Shown: one piece after another, positions 54,273 to 63,038 of the stretch
How positions within the stretch are numbered: position 1 is the first letter of the stretch
How the letters are laid out: each line of letters opens with the position of its first letter
DNA from: Verrucomicrobiia bacterium
GTDB taxonomy: Bacteria > Verrucomicrobiota > Verrucomicrobiia > JABWAM01
Assembly: GCA_020849895.1 (NCBI GenBank)
Contig: JADZFN010000066.1
Span: 50,852 to 114,851 of the forward strand
DNA length: 64,000 nt
Direction of reading: 5' to 3'
Notes under the pieces: model-generated
Databases searched by the model: none
What the model saw: the letters and a program-made list of their open reading frames with translations, nothing else
What the model was told of the DNA's origin: nothing
Made by a program: the position numbers and the translations under genes

Positions 54273-54421
54273 GACATCGCCTTCCCGCCAGCATATCGGT
54301 GGCGGGGAGGAAAGTCAGTCCTTCACTGCAGGGAAGCGGGAAGAAGGGGAGGGGAGTCCGCGCCCTTCGAACGCCACGGGCGAAGATGCGAAGATTGCCT
54401 TTTCGAAGGAGGTTCGGCAGG

Positions 54422-55414
54422 TTGACGTTCCGGATGCGGACCCTGCGGAACAACCTTGGGCTCCTCGCTTTCATCGGCTTGGCGGGCTTGCTCGAACTCG
54501 TTTTTCGGCATGAGCTCGATCCCTACTACTACAAGATTCTCGTGGATGTGGGGATCGCGGTGACACTGGCCGTCAGCCTGAATCTCATCAACGGAATCAC
54601 CGGTCAGTTTTCCCTCGGTCACGCGGGTTTTATGGGGATCGGGGCGTATGTGGCCGCCTCCCTGAGCACGTTGGGAATCGTGCCGGCGCTCGCGCGCGCC
54701 GGGTGCCCCCCCGCGTTGGAAGGGCTCGTCCTGGCGCTGTCGGTCGGCGTGGCGGTCGTGGTCGGCGGCGTCTGCGCGGCGCTCGCGGGGCTTGCGGTGG
54801 GCGTGCCCACGCTGCGTTTGAAGGGCGATTATCTCGCGATCGCCACGCTCGGATTCGGAGAAATCATCCGGACGATCATTCTGAACACCGAAGCGGTCGG
54901 CGGCCCGCGCGGGATGTCCGGCATCCAGCCGCTTTCGAGCTTTTTCTGGGTCTGGGCGTGGGCGGGCATTTGTGTGGTGGTGATCTGGCGTCTCGCGCAT
55001 TCCGTGAAGGGGCGCGCCTTCTATGCGATTCGCGAGGACGAATTTGCCGCCGCGGCCACGGGGGTGGATACCACGCGCTACAAAGTGATCGCCTTCGTCC
55101 TCGGCAGCTTTTTCGCTGGTGTCGCCGGCGGGCTGCTCGCCCACTCCGCCACCGGCTATATCAACCCCTCTCAGTTCGACACCCTCAAGAGCATCGAGAT
55201 CGTCGTGATGGTCGTCCTCGGCGGCCTCGGGAGCATCAGCGGAACCGTGATCGCGGCAGTCGTTCTGACCGTTCTTCCCGAAGCGCTCCGCGGGTTCGCC
55301 GACTACCGCATGGTGGCCTATTCGCTGCTCCTCATCCTGATCATGCTCACCCGGCCGCGCGGTCTCATGGGGGCGCGCGAGGCCTTTCACGTGTGGAAAC
55401 GCCTCCCGCAATGA
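54422..55414 (+). CDS. livM: Branched-chain amino-acid-type ABC permease LivM
   Basis: I prefer TTG at 54422 as the start because AAGGAGG ends 9 bp before it; the ATG four codons later is the alternative. About 330 aa. Eight or so hydrophobic helices, with the family segment SLNLINGITGQFSLGHAGFMGIGAYVAASL, LRLKGDYLAIATLGFGEIIRTIILNTEAVGGPRGMSGI, the coupling loop KGRAFYAIREDEFAAAATGVDTTRYKVIAFVLGSFFAGVAGGLLAH, and IEIVVMVVLGGLGSISGT. It imports branched-chain amino acids or related small molecules with a LivH partner. Divergent from the ArsC-like gene; overlaps livG by 4 bp. Confidence 0.92.
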   Translation: MTFRMRTLRNNLGLLAFIGLAGLLELVFRHELDPYYYKILVDVGIAVTLAVSLNLINGITGQFSLGHAGFMGIGAYVAASLSTLGIVPALARAGCPPALEGLVLALSVGVAVVVGGVCAALAGLAVGVPTLRLKGDYLAIATLGFGEIIRTIILNTEAVGGPRGMSGIQPLSSFFWVWAWAGICVVVIWRLAHSVKGRAFYAIREDEFAAAATGVDTTRYKVIAFVLGSFFAGVAGGLLAHSATGYINPSQFDTLKSIEIVVMVVLGGLGSISGTVIAAVVLTVLPEALRGFADYRMVAYSLLLILIMLTRPRGLMGAREAFHVWKRLPQ

Positions 55415-56187
55415 GTCCGCTCCTCGAGATCGAGAGCGCCACCGTCGAATTTGGAGGTCTGCGCGCCGTGGACGCGCTCGATTTGCGCCTCGAGGAAGGC
55501 GAGGTCGTGGCGCTCATCGGTCCGAACGGCGCGGGGAAGACCACGGTCTTCAACGCGATCACCGGCGTGTACCCCCTATCGCGCGGAGCGATCCGTTTCG
55601 CGGGGAAACCGATTCACAATCTGCCGACCTGGCGCACGAATCGCCTCGGCATCGCGCGCACCTTTCAAAACATTCGTCTCTTTCGCAACCTGACGGCATT
55701 CGACAACGTGATCGTCGCCTTCAACCGTCGCGCCCGCCGCGACGTGGGCGGGACCCTCTTCCGCACGGCAGCCGCCGAAGCCCGGCGGCGCGAAATTTTC
55801 AAGCAGGCAGGCGAACTGCTCGATTGGCTCGGGCTCGCTGACGCCGCGGAGACCTGCTCCGCTGATCTGCCCTATGGAAAACAGCGGCGGCTTGAAATCG
55901 CCCGCGCGCTCGCGACGAAGCCGCGACTCCTGCTCCTCGACGAGCCCGCCGCCGGGATGAATGCCGCCGAAAAGGCCGACCTCGCCATCCTCCTCGATCG
56001 CCTCCGCGGAGAACTCGGACTGACGCTGCTCATCATCGAGCACGACATGAAGATGGTGATGGCCAACTGCCCGCGGATCGTCGTCCTTGATCACGGGCAG
56101 AAAATCGCCGAAGGCGCTCCCGTGGAAATTCAGCGCAACTCCGACGTGATCGAGGCGTACCTCGGCGAGAAGCCGAAGGAAAATTAG
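55411..56187 (+). CDS. livG: Branched-chain amino-acid-type ABC ATPase LivG
   Basis: 258 aa; the 494-aa track ORF begins out of frame inside livM. Walker A LIGPNGAGKTTVFNAITG, LivG-specific RLGIARTFQNIRLFRNLTAFDNVIVAF, signature LPYGKQRRLEIARALATKP, Walker B LLLLDEPAAGMN, switch IIEHDMKMVM, and VLDHGQKIAEGAPVEIQRNSDVIEAYLGE at the C-terminus. ATGA overlap with livM. No livF, livH or livK follows. Confidence 0.94.
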   Translation: MSPLLEIESATVEFGGLRAVDALDLRLEEGEVVALIGPNGAGKTTVFNAITGVYPLSRGAIRFAGKPIHNLPTWRTNRLGIARTFQNIRLFRNLTAFDNVIVAFNRRARRDVGGTLFRTAAAEARRREIFKQAGELLDWLGLADAAETCSADLPYGKQRRLEIARALATKPRLLLLDEPAAGMNAAEKADLAILLDRLRGELGLTLLIIEHDMKMVMANCPRIVVLDHGQKIAEGAPVEIQRNSDVIEAYLGEKPKEN

Positions 56188-56237
56188 AAAGCGGACCTTC
56201 TCGGCCTCCGCCTCCGCGCCTTGTAGGTCACGGAGAT

Positions 56238-56486
56238 TTAGGGTGGCGGTGGTGCGTCTTTGAGAGCGACGAGGGTGAGGAGACTGGCGCGGACGAGGAG
56301 ACGAAGGGAATTGAAGATCATTCCGCGCGCCTCGAAGAAGCTGATCTTCCACCGCTGTTGATGGAGCGCGACAATCTCGTTCAACGTGCGGCGACCGTCG
56401 AAACGATCGAGATCGGCGTGCCCTCTCCGCCCCTTGACCCTCCTCCAGGAGCCGAGGATCTGTTCCGGACGGAACCTCTTCTTCAT
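56238..56486 (-). CDS. Small PqqD-like protein
   Basis: 82 aa from ATG at 56486, which has GGGAG seven bases upstream; the track's GTG at 56519 is weaker. Sequence DLDRFDGRRTLNEIVALHQQRWKISFFEARGMIFNSLRLLVRASLLTLV follows the PqqD pattern (DG-rT-eI...L...fl..L...gll), a peptide-binding wHTH chaperone fold found with radical SAM peptide-modifying enzymes. No radical SAM partner is adjacent. It could instead be a small uncharacterised protein. It lies 196 bp downstream of the 822-aa membrane protein gene on the same strand. Confidence 0.5.
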   Translation of the reverse strand: MKKRFRPEQILGSWRRVKGRRGHADLDRFDGRRTLNEIVALHQQRWKISFFEARGMIFNSLRLLVRASLLTLVALKDAPPPP

Positions 56487-56681
56487 GGCCTTGCTCCCTT
56501 CTTGGGACGCGAGACCCACCTTCCGTGGCGTCCGTTTTCAGCGAGTCAGGCCACCGGCCTTCGTCTGAAAAAACCACCTCAAATCAAGACTCCACTGCAG
56601 GGTTGCGACTCAGAGGAATTCGAAAACGGGTTGATCCCGAAATGCGCATGAAGATTCAGGGGCACGCGGAAGAGGGGCCTT

Positions 56682-59150
56682 TTATTTTGAATCCGCCGGC
56701 GGCTGGCTGCCGAGGGCGCTGTAGTCGAGGCCGCGGAGGTTCCATCGTTGGAGCGTCGAGACGGCTGCGAGGTTTCCCGCCGCCGCCGATCCGGAACGGC
56801 GCACCGCAAGCCGCACCCAGAGCGTGTCTTGCCCGGCTTGCGGGTCGAGGACCGGGGCGCCTCCTGCTGCCGGCCATTCGATCGGCCGCCAGGTCGTCGG
56901 CTCGACAGTGCCGTTGCTCCAGCCCGCCTCAACTTTCGCCGAAAAATGGAGCGAGTCGAAGGCGCCATGCACGCGCGCTTCGTGATACGCCGCTCCGCGG
57001 AGCGGCGGAGGAGGACGGAAACTCACGAGGATTTCCTCCTCGCCGTTTCCTGAAAACTCTCCGCCACCGAGATGAGAAATTCGTCCGGTCTTTCCCTCCA
57101 GCGCGAGACGCGCGAGGCCCTTCGGCAGCAGGAACTCCCGATCGGCTTCCAGTGTTTCTTCATCGCCGCGGACCAGCCACATGCCCACAACTCCCGAGAC
57201 GTCGTCCGCGCCCTTTTCCCAGATCGCCGGCGAGACGCGAGAGAAACCGCCCACGACCACGGGCCGTATGGCGACGGCGTTTGCCTGTTGGAGCAACGCC
57301 TGGAGGGATTCGCTCTGACCGAGGCGCGCTCGGAAATCCGGATACGTCATCTGCCGCAGCATCCCTTCCACGCGCGTCCAGCGCCCTCGCAGATTCGAGG
57401 TCTCGTAGCGCCCCAGGCGATCGCCCAGTTTCCAGGTTTCGATTTCGTGCGGTTCGCCCGTCTTCAGAGCGCCCAGCGGCGCCACGAAGCGGTTCCACTT
57501 CAGGAACGCCCCCGCGAGCGGATCTTCGAGCGAGGAGGCGACCTTCGCAAGCAGGCCATCGCGCGTCAGTCGCGCCGACCACGCGATCGGCGGCGCTTTT
57601 CTCTCGAAGTGCGCGTCGAACCGCAGTGCGCGCACCGTGTTCGGCTGGAGCGTCCACGCCCCCACGCCCGCCAGGTCATCGGTTGCAAACTCGATCACCT
57701 CCGCGCGCGCCGCGCCGCTGACCGAGGGCTCGATGAGGGCATGGTAGAGGCCCAACCGCTCCACGAAACGGCGTTCCTTCACGGGAAAAAATCCTTCAAG
57801 CCCCTCAATCCTCACCGAGGCGTCGCCGGGTCCCGATTCGGCGATGTAAGCGCGCACGCGTTCGACCGCTTCGCCTCCGCCGCGCCGCATCGCGCGGCTC
57901 ATGCCGTGGAGGATCAGGGCCACGGCCACCGCGGCCAATGCCGCCGCGAGGTAACCGTATTCCGCGCGACGAAGCGTGCGCGCGCCGGCGAGCGCGGTCG
58001 CCACGAGCGCGACGTAGCCTCCGAGCCAAAGCGCCATCTTCCCGCGCGGCAGGATCTTCACCGCCACGAGGTTTTCCACCACTTCGCGGGCTTTCGCGGG
58101 ATTCGCAAACATGGGTGTCGCCGCGCCTCGCGCCGTCTCGGCCAGCGCGCGGCGGATGAGTCGTTCCATCCCCGGCGATTCCGCTCCTTGCATCCGATCC
58201 ACGTCCAACGTCAGGAAAAATGCCGCACCGAGGCCGATCCGGCGTTCGAGGAGGAACGGCTGTTGTTTGTCGCCCAGCAGGAGACGCGCGGGCGCGCGGT
58301 CTCCGTCATAAACGTCCACACCCTCTTCGATGCCCAGGTCGCCGAAGGCCGCCGCGAGCGCGGGCAACCAGCTCGTGCGGGTGCGCTCCGTCGGCCGCAG
58401 CGGCAGCAACGCGGCGAGCGCCGGATTCGGAAGATCGTTCCAGTGCGCCCCGGCGAGGGCGAGCAGACGCCCTCCTCCTTTCACCCAGGCGATCAAGGCC
58501 TCCGTCTGCAGCGCGTCGAGGCGTTGGCGCGCGTCCCAGCGCGAAAGCACCACCGCGTCGTAGGCGTCGAGCCCCGTGGCGCGTCGGGGAAAACGGTTCG
58601 GCGGAACAACCTCGATCGCGTAGGCGCGCCGTCCGGCCTCGGCGGACGCCCCTTTCTTGCCGGCTTCCCGCGCCTGCTTCTTCAGGCGATAGGGGAGACG
58701 GCTCTCTCCGACGTCCATCCAGGCGATCGGCGGCCCTTCCTCCGACTGGACCGCGCACGGAAAAATGTCCTGTGCGGGGCAGGTCGGCCCGCGCATCAGG
58801 CGCAAACGGACCGGCAGGAGGTTTTCCTTGCCGAGCGGGCGCGCGCTGGCCGGCGGGAAACGCACCATGAGGTTGACTTCGACCAGCGACCGCGCGGGGA
58901 GAGTCACCGGACGCGAGTAGGCGAGCATCGCCCCTTCCTTCGGCGCCGACGGAAAATCCACGACCAACCGCCCTTCAAACGCCGCGGGACGTTCGTTCTT
59001 CAAGCGCACCGTTGCTTCGCTCCACCGCTCCCAGCGGAACGTGCCCGAGGGAAGCGCCTGAAACAGGACCATCGAAAGCCCGCCTTCGTCTATCTGTGCG
59101 TGCGCCAGGACGGGCGACATCAGGAGAAGCATCGCGAAAAACCGTGCCAT
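56682..59150 (-). CDS. Large periplasmic/inner-membrane protein of unknown function
   Basis: 822 aa from ATG 59150 (GTG 59168 would add six residues; the two start regions are an 18-bp tandem repeat, GGCACGGTTTTCGCTCAT). Signal peptide MARFFAMLLLMSPVLAHAQ. The N-terminal half has a beta sandwich and a GATase/von-Willebrand-like segment, LDAYDAVVLSRWDARQRLDALQTEALIAWVKGGGRLLALAGAHWNDLP. Two TM helices lie at about residues 372-424 (MALWLGGYVALVATALAG, YLAAALAAVAVALILHG), then a large beta-rich C-terminal region. The plan resembles proteins found in MoxR-DUF58 clusters, but no MoxR or DUF58 gene is in view. Function unknown. Confidence 0.65.
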   Translation of the reverse strand: MARFFAMLLLMSPVLAHAQIDEGGLSMVLFQALPSGTFRWERWSEATVRLKNERPAAFEGRLVVDFPSAPKEGAMLAYSRPVTLPARSLVEVNLMVRFPPASARPLGKENLLPVRLRLMRGPTCPAQDIFPCAVQSEEGPPIAWMDVGESRLPYRLKKQAREAGKKGASAEAGRRAYAIEVVPPNRFPRRATGLDAYDAVVLSRWDARQRLDALQTEALIAWVKGGGRLLALAGAHWNDLPNPALAALLPLRPTERTRTSWLPALAAAFGDLGIEEGVDVYDGDRAPARLLLGDKQQPFLLERRIGLGAAFFLTLDVDRMQGAESPGMERLIRRALAETARGAATPMFANPAKAREVVENLVAVKILPRGKMALWLGGYVALVATALAGARTLRRAEYGYLAAALAAVAVALILHGMSRAMRRGGGEAVERVRAYIAESGPGDASVRIEGLEGFFPVKERRFVERLGLYHALIEPSVSGAARAEVIEFATDDLAGVGAWTLQPNTVRALRFDAHFERKAPPIAWSARLTRDGLLAKVASSLEDPLAGAFLKWNRFVAPLGALKTGEPHEIETWKLGDRLGRYETSNLRGRWTRVEGMLRQMTYPDFRARLGQSESLQALLQQANAVAIRPVVVGGFSRVSPAIWEKGADDVSGVVGMWLVRGDEETLEADREFLLPKGLARLALEGKTGRISHLGGGEFSGNGEEEILVSFRPPPPLRGAAYHEARVHGAFDSLHFSAKVEAGWSNGTVEPTTWRPIEWPAAGGAPVLDPQAGQDTLWVRLAVRRSGSAAAGNLAAVSTLQRWNLRGLDYSALGSQPPADSK

Positions 59151-59276
59151 GAGCGAAAACCGTGCCACACCCCCTCCGAGCGCTCCATCAAAAATCCGGT
59201 CGTTTTTGGAGTTTGCGGTTTTCGCGCGCAGGGTTCATGCGTCAGGTGGTCCTGTGCCGCAGGCGTGGCGGACCTC

Positions 59277-60092
59277 ATGACGACACCCCAGGCTCAACCC
59301 TTTCGCCCGAGGAAGATTCTCGCGCGGTTGCTCCGCGCCTTCGGGACGCAACGCTGGTGGCCGGCGCGCACGCCATTCGAAGTCTGTGTCGGCGCCGTGC
59401 TCACGCAAAACACCGCGTGGAAGAACGTCGAGCGCGCGATCGCCGCCCTCCGCGAGGCGCGCGCGCTGACTCCGCACGGCCTCCGCGCCCTCTCCCGGTC
59501 CGCCCTCGCCCGACGGCTTCGCCCCGCCGGTTACTTCAACGTCAAGGAGCGCCGCCTCCGCGCCTTCGTGGCGTTCCTCACGGACGAGTTCGGCGGGGCC
59601 GTCGCCCGGATGCGGCAGATCGAAACCCACGCGCTGCGCCGACGGCTGCTCGAAGTCCACGGAATCGGCCGCGAGACCGCCGACTCGATCCTCGGCTACG
59701 CGGTGGGAAAACCCATCTTCGTCGTGGACGCCTACACACGACGGATCTTCTCTCGCCACGGTTGGATCCGCGACGACGAAGACTACGACACCCTTCGCGC
59801 GCGCGTCGAACGGGCCTGGGCGGGCCTTTCCGCCCAGCGGCGCGTCCGCGACTTCAACGAGCTCCACGCCCTGCTCGTCGCCGTCGGCAAGGACTACTGC
59901 CGTCCGCGCGCGCCGCGCTGCGCCGTCTGCCCGCTCCGCGCGATGCTTCCGTCTTCAGGAATCCTCGCGCCGACCGCCGCACGGCATGAACGCAAGGCGG
60001 GCGTAGGCCGCCCTCAAGAACGCACGCCCTCCCATTCCAGGTCCGGGAGACGTCTCGAAGGTTTCCTGAGGCATTCGGAGCGGAGTCTCTAA
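59277..60092 (+). CDS. COG2231-type HhH-GPD DNA glycosylase (endonuclease III relative)
   Basis: 271 aa; only the last part of a 1006-aa shadow ORF is real, starting MTTPQAQPFRPRKILARLL. Motifs: PFEVCVGAVLTQNTAWKNVERAI, LRPAGYFNVKERRLRAFVAFL, the helix-hairpin-helix LLEVHGIGRETADSILGYA, and VVDAYTRRIF with catalytic Asp151. The Lys of bifunctional EndoIII is Glu133, so it should be a monofunctional glycosylase (MagIII-like base excision). The Fe-S motif C208-x6-C215-x2-C218 lacks the fourth Cys (Leu224). The last about 40 residues are low-complexity basic sequence, and the stop lies in the dispersed repeat. Confidence 0.85.
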   Translation: MTTPQAQPFRPRKILARLLRAFGTQRWWPARTPFEVCVGAVLTQNTAWKNVERAIAALREARALTPHGLRALSRSALARRLRPAGYFNVKERRLRAFVAFLTDEFGGAVARMRQIETHALRRRLLEVHGIGRETADSILGYAVGKPIFVVDAYTRRIFSRHGWIRDDEDYDTLRARVERAWAGLSAQRRVRDFNELHALLVAVGKDYCRPRAPRCAVCPLRAMLPSSGILAPTAARHERKAGVGRPQERTPSHSRSGRRLEGFLRHSERSL

Positions 60093-60146
60093 AAGGGTGT
60101 TTGAAAATTCAACAGAGGGCAGGCCAATTTTCAAACACTTTCTAAA
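60090..60146. repeat. Dispersed palindromic repeat, copy 2
   Basis: Perfect 13-bp arms GTGTTTGAAAATT (60097) and AATTTTCAAACAC (60126) around CAACAGAGGGCAGGCC; the outer parts continue weakly. It is preceded by GCATTCGGAGCGGAGTCTCT, related to the flank of copy 3. Confidence 0.85.
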
Positions 60147-60297
60147 ATAGCGGCTGGCGTCGCGCATCTTACTTCTCTGAAGCAGAGGGCTGTCGTCCTC
60201 GGCACCTTGGATCAATTTCAGTCGGGGCGGTTGAGTCGCATCTTCACCCAATATTTTTGTCTCACGTCCTGAGGCGATTTCTGTCAGACTGGCTCTG

Positions 60298-61455
60298 GTG
60301 AAACTCCAGACTTTTGCCGGCGAACCGAGTTGGAGGCTCCAATCGAAGAACGTGGAGTTAGCCGTAACCCGTCGCGGCGGCCACATGGCGCCCGTGGTGT
60401 TCGATCGCCGGGGTCGCCGGATCCGCCCGTTCTACATGGCGGCATGGAAGTGCCCTCCGCGCGGGCTTCCCCCGATCCTGCGCGTCCTGCGCGGCGATTT
60501 TTTCTGCCTGCCTTTCGGCGGAAATGCGACGCCGTACCGCGGCGAGAAGCATCCGGTCCACGGCGAGACCGCCAACGCGCAGTGGAGTTTTCTCTCCTCA
60601 ACCAGTCGCAGCGGAGATCACACGCTGACCCTCCGTCTGCGCCTCAAGATCCGCCCCGGAACCGTGACGAAACGCCTGACGCTCCGGGACGGCGAGGACG
60701 TCGTCTATCAGGAACACCTCGTCGAGGGCATGAAAGGGCCGAACTGTTTCGGCCATCACCCCAACCTCCTCTGTCGTTCGCCCGGCCGCCTTGCGGTCAG
60801 CCGTCTCCTTGCAGGCTCGACGTATCCGCGCCTTATGGAATCGCCCGCAGACGGCAACTACGGCGGCCTCGTGCCGAACGTCCGCTTCGCGCGTCTCGGC
60901 CCCGTACCGCTCGTCTATGGTGGTGCAAGCAACCTCTCCCGATACCCCGCGCGGCCCGGATTCACCGACGTGATCCAGCTCGTCAACGATCCCAAAATCC
61001 ATGTGGCGTGGAGCACGGTGACGTTTTCCGAGGAGGGCTGGCTTTACTACGCCTTCAAAGACCCGCGCATGCTTGGCCAGACCGTGCTGTGGTTTTCCAA
61101 CGGCGGACGCTGGAGCGCCCCGTGGCGCGGCGAACCCCGCAACCTCCTCGGTCTGGAGGATGTGACCGGTTACTTTGCCGAAGGCCTGGCCGCTTCCGCG
61201 AAGCCGAACGCCTGGAGTCGGCTCGGGGTCAAGACCTGCCGGGTCTTTTCCCCGAAACGCCTCACGTCCATCCGTTATCTCTTCGGCGTGGCGCGGATTC
61301 CGAGGGGCTTCACGGTCGTTCGCTCCGTGCGCTTCGAAAAGGACGGCGTGGTGTTCGTGGGCGACCGTGGCTGCGCCCGTGCGCAAGTGGATTGGAGGTT
61401 CGTGTGCGGTTCTCCTTCGCCTTCCGCCTCGCCGCGCTCGCGTCAGGCTTCATGA
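60298..61455 (+). CDS. Aldose-1-epimerase-like (galactose mutarotase fold) protein
   Basis: 385 aa, GTG start without a clear ribosome-binding site. Beta-rich throughout: KNVELAVTRRGGHMAPVVFDRRGRRIRPFYMAAW, LRGDFFCLPFGGNATPYRGEKHPVHGETANAQWSF, VYQEHLVEGMKGPNCFGHHPNLLC, FSNGGRWSAPWRGEPRNLLGLEDVTGYFAEGLA. The HPVHGETAN and GHHPN segments look like the histidine-containing sugar-binding site of aldose epimerase/DUF4432-like proteins. Likely a sugar mutarotase or sugar-binding protein; the substrate is unknown. It sits between two copies of the palindromic repeat. Confidence 0.65.
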   Translation: MKLQTFAGEPSWRLQSKNVELAVTRRGGHMAPVVFDRRGRRIRPFYMAAWKCPPRGLPPILRVLRGDFFCLPFGGNATPYRGEKHPVHGETANAQWSFLSSTSRSGDHTLTLRLRLKIRPGTVTKRLTLRDGEDVVYQEHLVEGMKGPNCFGHHPNLLCRSPGRLAVSRLLAGSTYPRLMESPADGNYGGLVPNVRFARLGPVPLVYGGASNLSRYPARPGFTDVIQLVNDPKIHVAWSTVTFSEEGWLYYAFKDPRMLGQTVLWFSNGGRWSAPWRGEPRNLLGLEDVTGYFAEGLAASAKPNAWSRLGVKTCRVFSPKRLTSIRYLFGVARIPRGFTVVRSVRFEKDGVVFVGDRGCARAQVDWRFVCGSPSPSASPRSRQAS

Positions 61456-61494
61456 TCCGCGGTCCGTTCCTCTCGTCATGTCTCCGCCTCTCGG

Positions 61495-61558
61495 GTTGCA
61501 TTCGGAGGACTTCTGAGAGGGTGTTTGAAAATTCGACAGAGGGCCGGCCAATTTTCAA
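61495..61558. repeat. Direct repeat (left copy) joined to palindromic repeat copy 3
   Basis: 61495-61519 GTTGCATTCGGAGGACTTCTGAGAG is 23/25 identical to 63039-63063. It runs straight into GTGTTTGAAAATT-CGACAGAGGGCCGGCC-AATTTTCAA, a copy of the dispersed palindrome whose right arm is cut short. Confidence 0.85.
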
Positions 61559-61615
61559 CCCGCGCGGATGCGGCTTGAAAAACGTTCAAGGCGGATGTCC
61601 GATAGGAGCAAGCAT

Positions 61616-62989
61616 ATGCCTGAAGTAGATTGCTACATCGAGAGGTACCGTCCCCAGTTTCATTTTACGGCCAAGGAGAACTGGCTGAACGATCCGAACG
61701 GATGCGTCTTCCATGACGGGGAGTACCACCTCTTCTTCCAGCACAATCCCGCGGGACGCGAGTGGGGCAACATGACGTGGGGGCACGCGGTCAGCACCGA
61801 CTTGGTGCGCTGGCATCAGTTGCCGAGTGCGATCGAGCCCTATGATGGCGGGACCATCTTCTCGGGCTCGGCGGTGGTGGATGCGGACAACACCACCGGA
61901 TTCGGTCGGAATGGGATTCCGCCGCTGGTCGCCGTGTTCACTCACGCCAAGACGCCCTTCGGTCAGGCGTTGGCTTTCAGCACGGACAGAGGCCGCGATT
62001 GGGCTCTTTACGATGAGGGTCGGCCTGTTGTCCCGAATCAGGGGCTTGACGATCGCGAACGCGACCCCAAAGTCTTCTGGCATCGCCTCTCGCAACGATG
62101 GGTCATGGTGCTGTGGGTAAGGAAGGGCCTGGCGCGCTTCTTTACCTCCGCCAATCTGAAGCACTGGACCCATGCCAGCGACTTCACCGGCGACGAGTTC
62201 TACGAGTGCCCCGATCTGTTCGAGTTGCCCTTGGACGATCGTCCGCAGGACACCCGGTGGGTGTTGTTGGACGCCAACTTTCGCTACTGGATAGGTTCGT
62301 TCGACGGATCGCATTTCCGCGCCGAGGCAGGACCGCTGCGGGGAGACTGGGGAGGGAATTTCTACGCTGCGCAGACGTGGAACAACACGGGCAGACGGAT
62401 CGTGCAGATCGGCTGGATGAGGGGCGGAACGTACCCGGGAATGCCGTTCAATCAGCAGATGAGTTTCCCGTGCGAGTTGTCGCTCCGTACGACTCCCGCC
62501 GGCCTCCGCCTTTTTCGCATGCCTGTCGCGGAAATCGAACGCCTCCGAGTGGCATCCGACTCCGTCTCCGGCAGGATGTTGCACACCGGGGAAGAACTCC
62601 AGATAGGCCGGTGCGGCGATCTGTTTGACATTGTCGCTGAGATTGAGGCTTCGCCGGATGCGGCGTTCAGCCTACGCCTGCATGAAGTGCACATCGCGTG
62701 CAGCGGTGGTGTCATCCGGTGCCTCGGCAAAGAGGCTGCCGTACACTCAACGGATAACGTCATCCGCTTGAGGGTTCTCCTCGACCGCACTTCGGTCGAG
62801 ATTTTCGCTAACGGGGGTGAGATCGGCATGAGTTCGTGTCTTCTGCCTGCCGAGCGAGAGACAACCGTCCGATGCTGTGCGGAACGGGGAAGCGTCCAGG
62901 TCCGCAACATTGCAGTTCATCACCTGACTTCTGCTTGGGGAGATCGGAGCAGCAAAGAAGTCGAACCCGCAGGTGTAGGCGACGCTTGA
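61616..62989 (+). CDS. GH32 family fructosidase (levanase/sucrose hydrolase type)
   Basis: 457 aa from ATG 61616, chosen because AGGAG lies seven bases upstream; the track's 61568 start adds 16 unconserved residues. Catalytic set of the five-bladed propeller: WLNDPNG (nucleophile Asp26), FSGSAVV, RDP (149-151) and FYECPDLF (acid/base Glu197). The C-terminal sandwich has IRLRVLLDRTSVEIFANGGEIGMSS, the GH32 SVEVF motif. No signal peptide, so it is probably cytoplasmic, on sucrose or fructo-oligosaccharides. No fructokinase or transporter is linked. It is boxed by 25-bp direct repeats, which suggests movement as a unit. Confidence 0.92.
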   Translation: MPEVDCYIERYRPQFHFTAKENWLNDPNGCVFHDGEYHLFFQHNPAGREWGNMTWGHAVSTDLVRWHQLPSAIEPYDGGTIFSGSAVVDADNTTGFGRNGIPPLVAVFTHAKTPFGQALAFSTDRGRDWALYDEGRPVVPNQGLDDRERDPKVFWHRLSQRWVMVLWVRKGLARFFTSANLKHWTHASDFTGDEFYECPDLFELPLDDRPQDTRWVLLDANFRYWIGSFDGSHFRAEAGPLRGDWGGNFYAAQTWNNTGRRIVQIGWMRGGTYPGMPFNQQMSFPCELSLRTTPAGLRLFRMPVAEIERLRVASDSVSGRMLHTGEELQIGRCGDLFDIVAEIEASPDAAFSLRLHEVHIACSGGVIRCLGKEAAVHSTDNVIRLRVLLDRTSVEIFANGGEIGMSSCLLPAERETTVRCCAERGSVQVRNIAVHHLTSAWGDRSSKEVEPAGVGDA

Positions 62990-63038
62990 CCGCGCGTCTG
63001 ACCCACGTGTTCGGGTGACGGGATATGAGCGAAAAGAC

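Noticed and set aside
56238-56519. IS3-type orfA remnant
   Set aside because: MKKRFRPEQIL resembles the start of IS3 orfA, but the rest fits PqqD better and no orfB or terminal repeats are nearby.
57072-59276. Long N-terminal part of the 1006-aa plus ORF
   Set aside because: Only the C-terminal 271 residues match a glycosylase; the rest is antisense to the 822-aa membrane protein.
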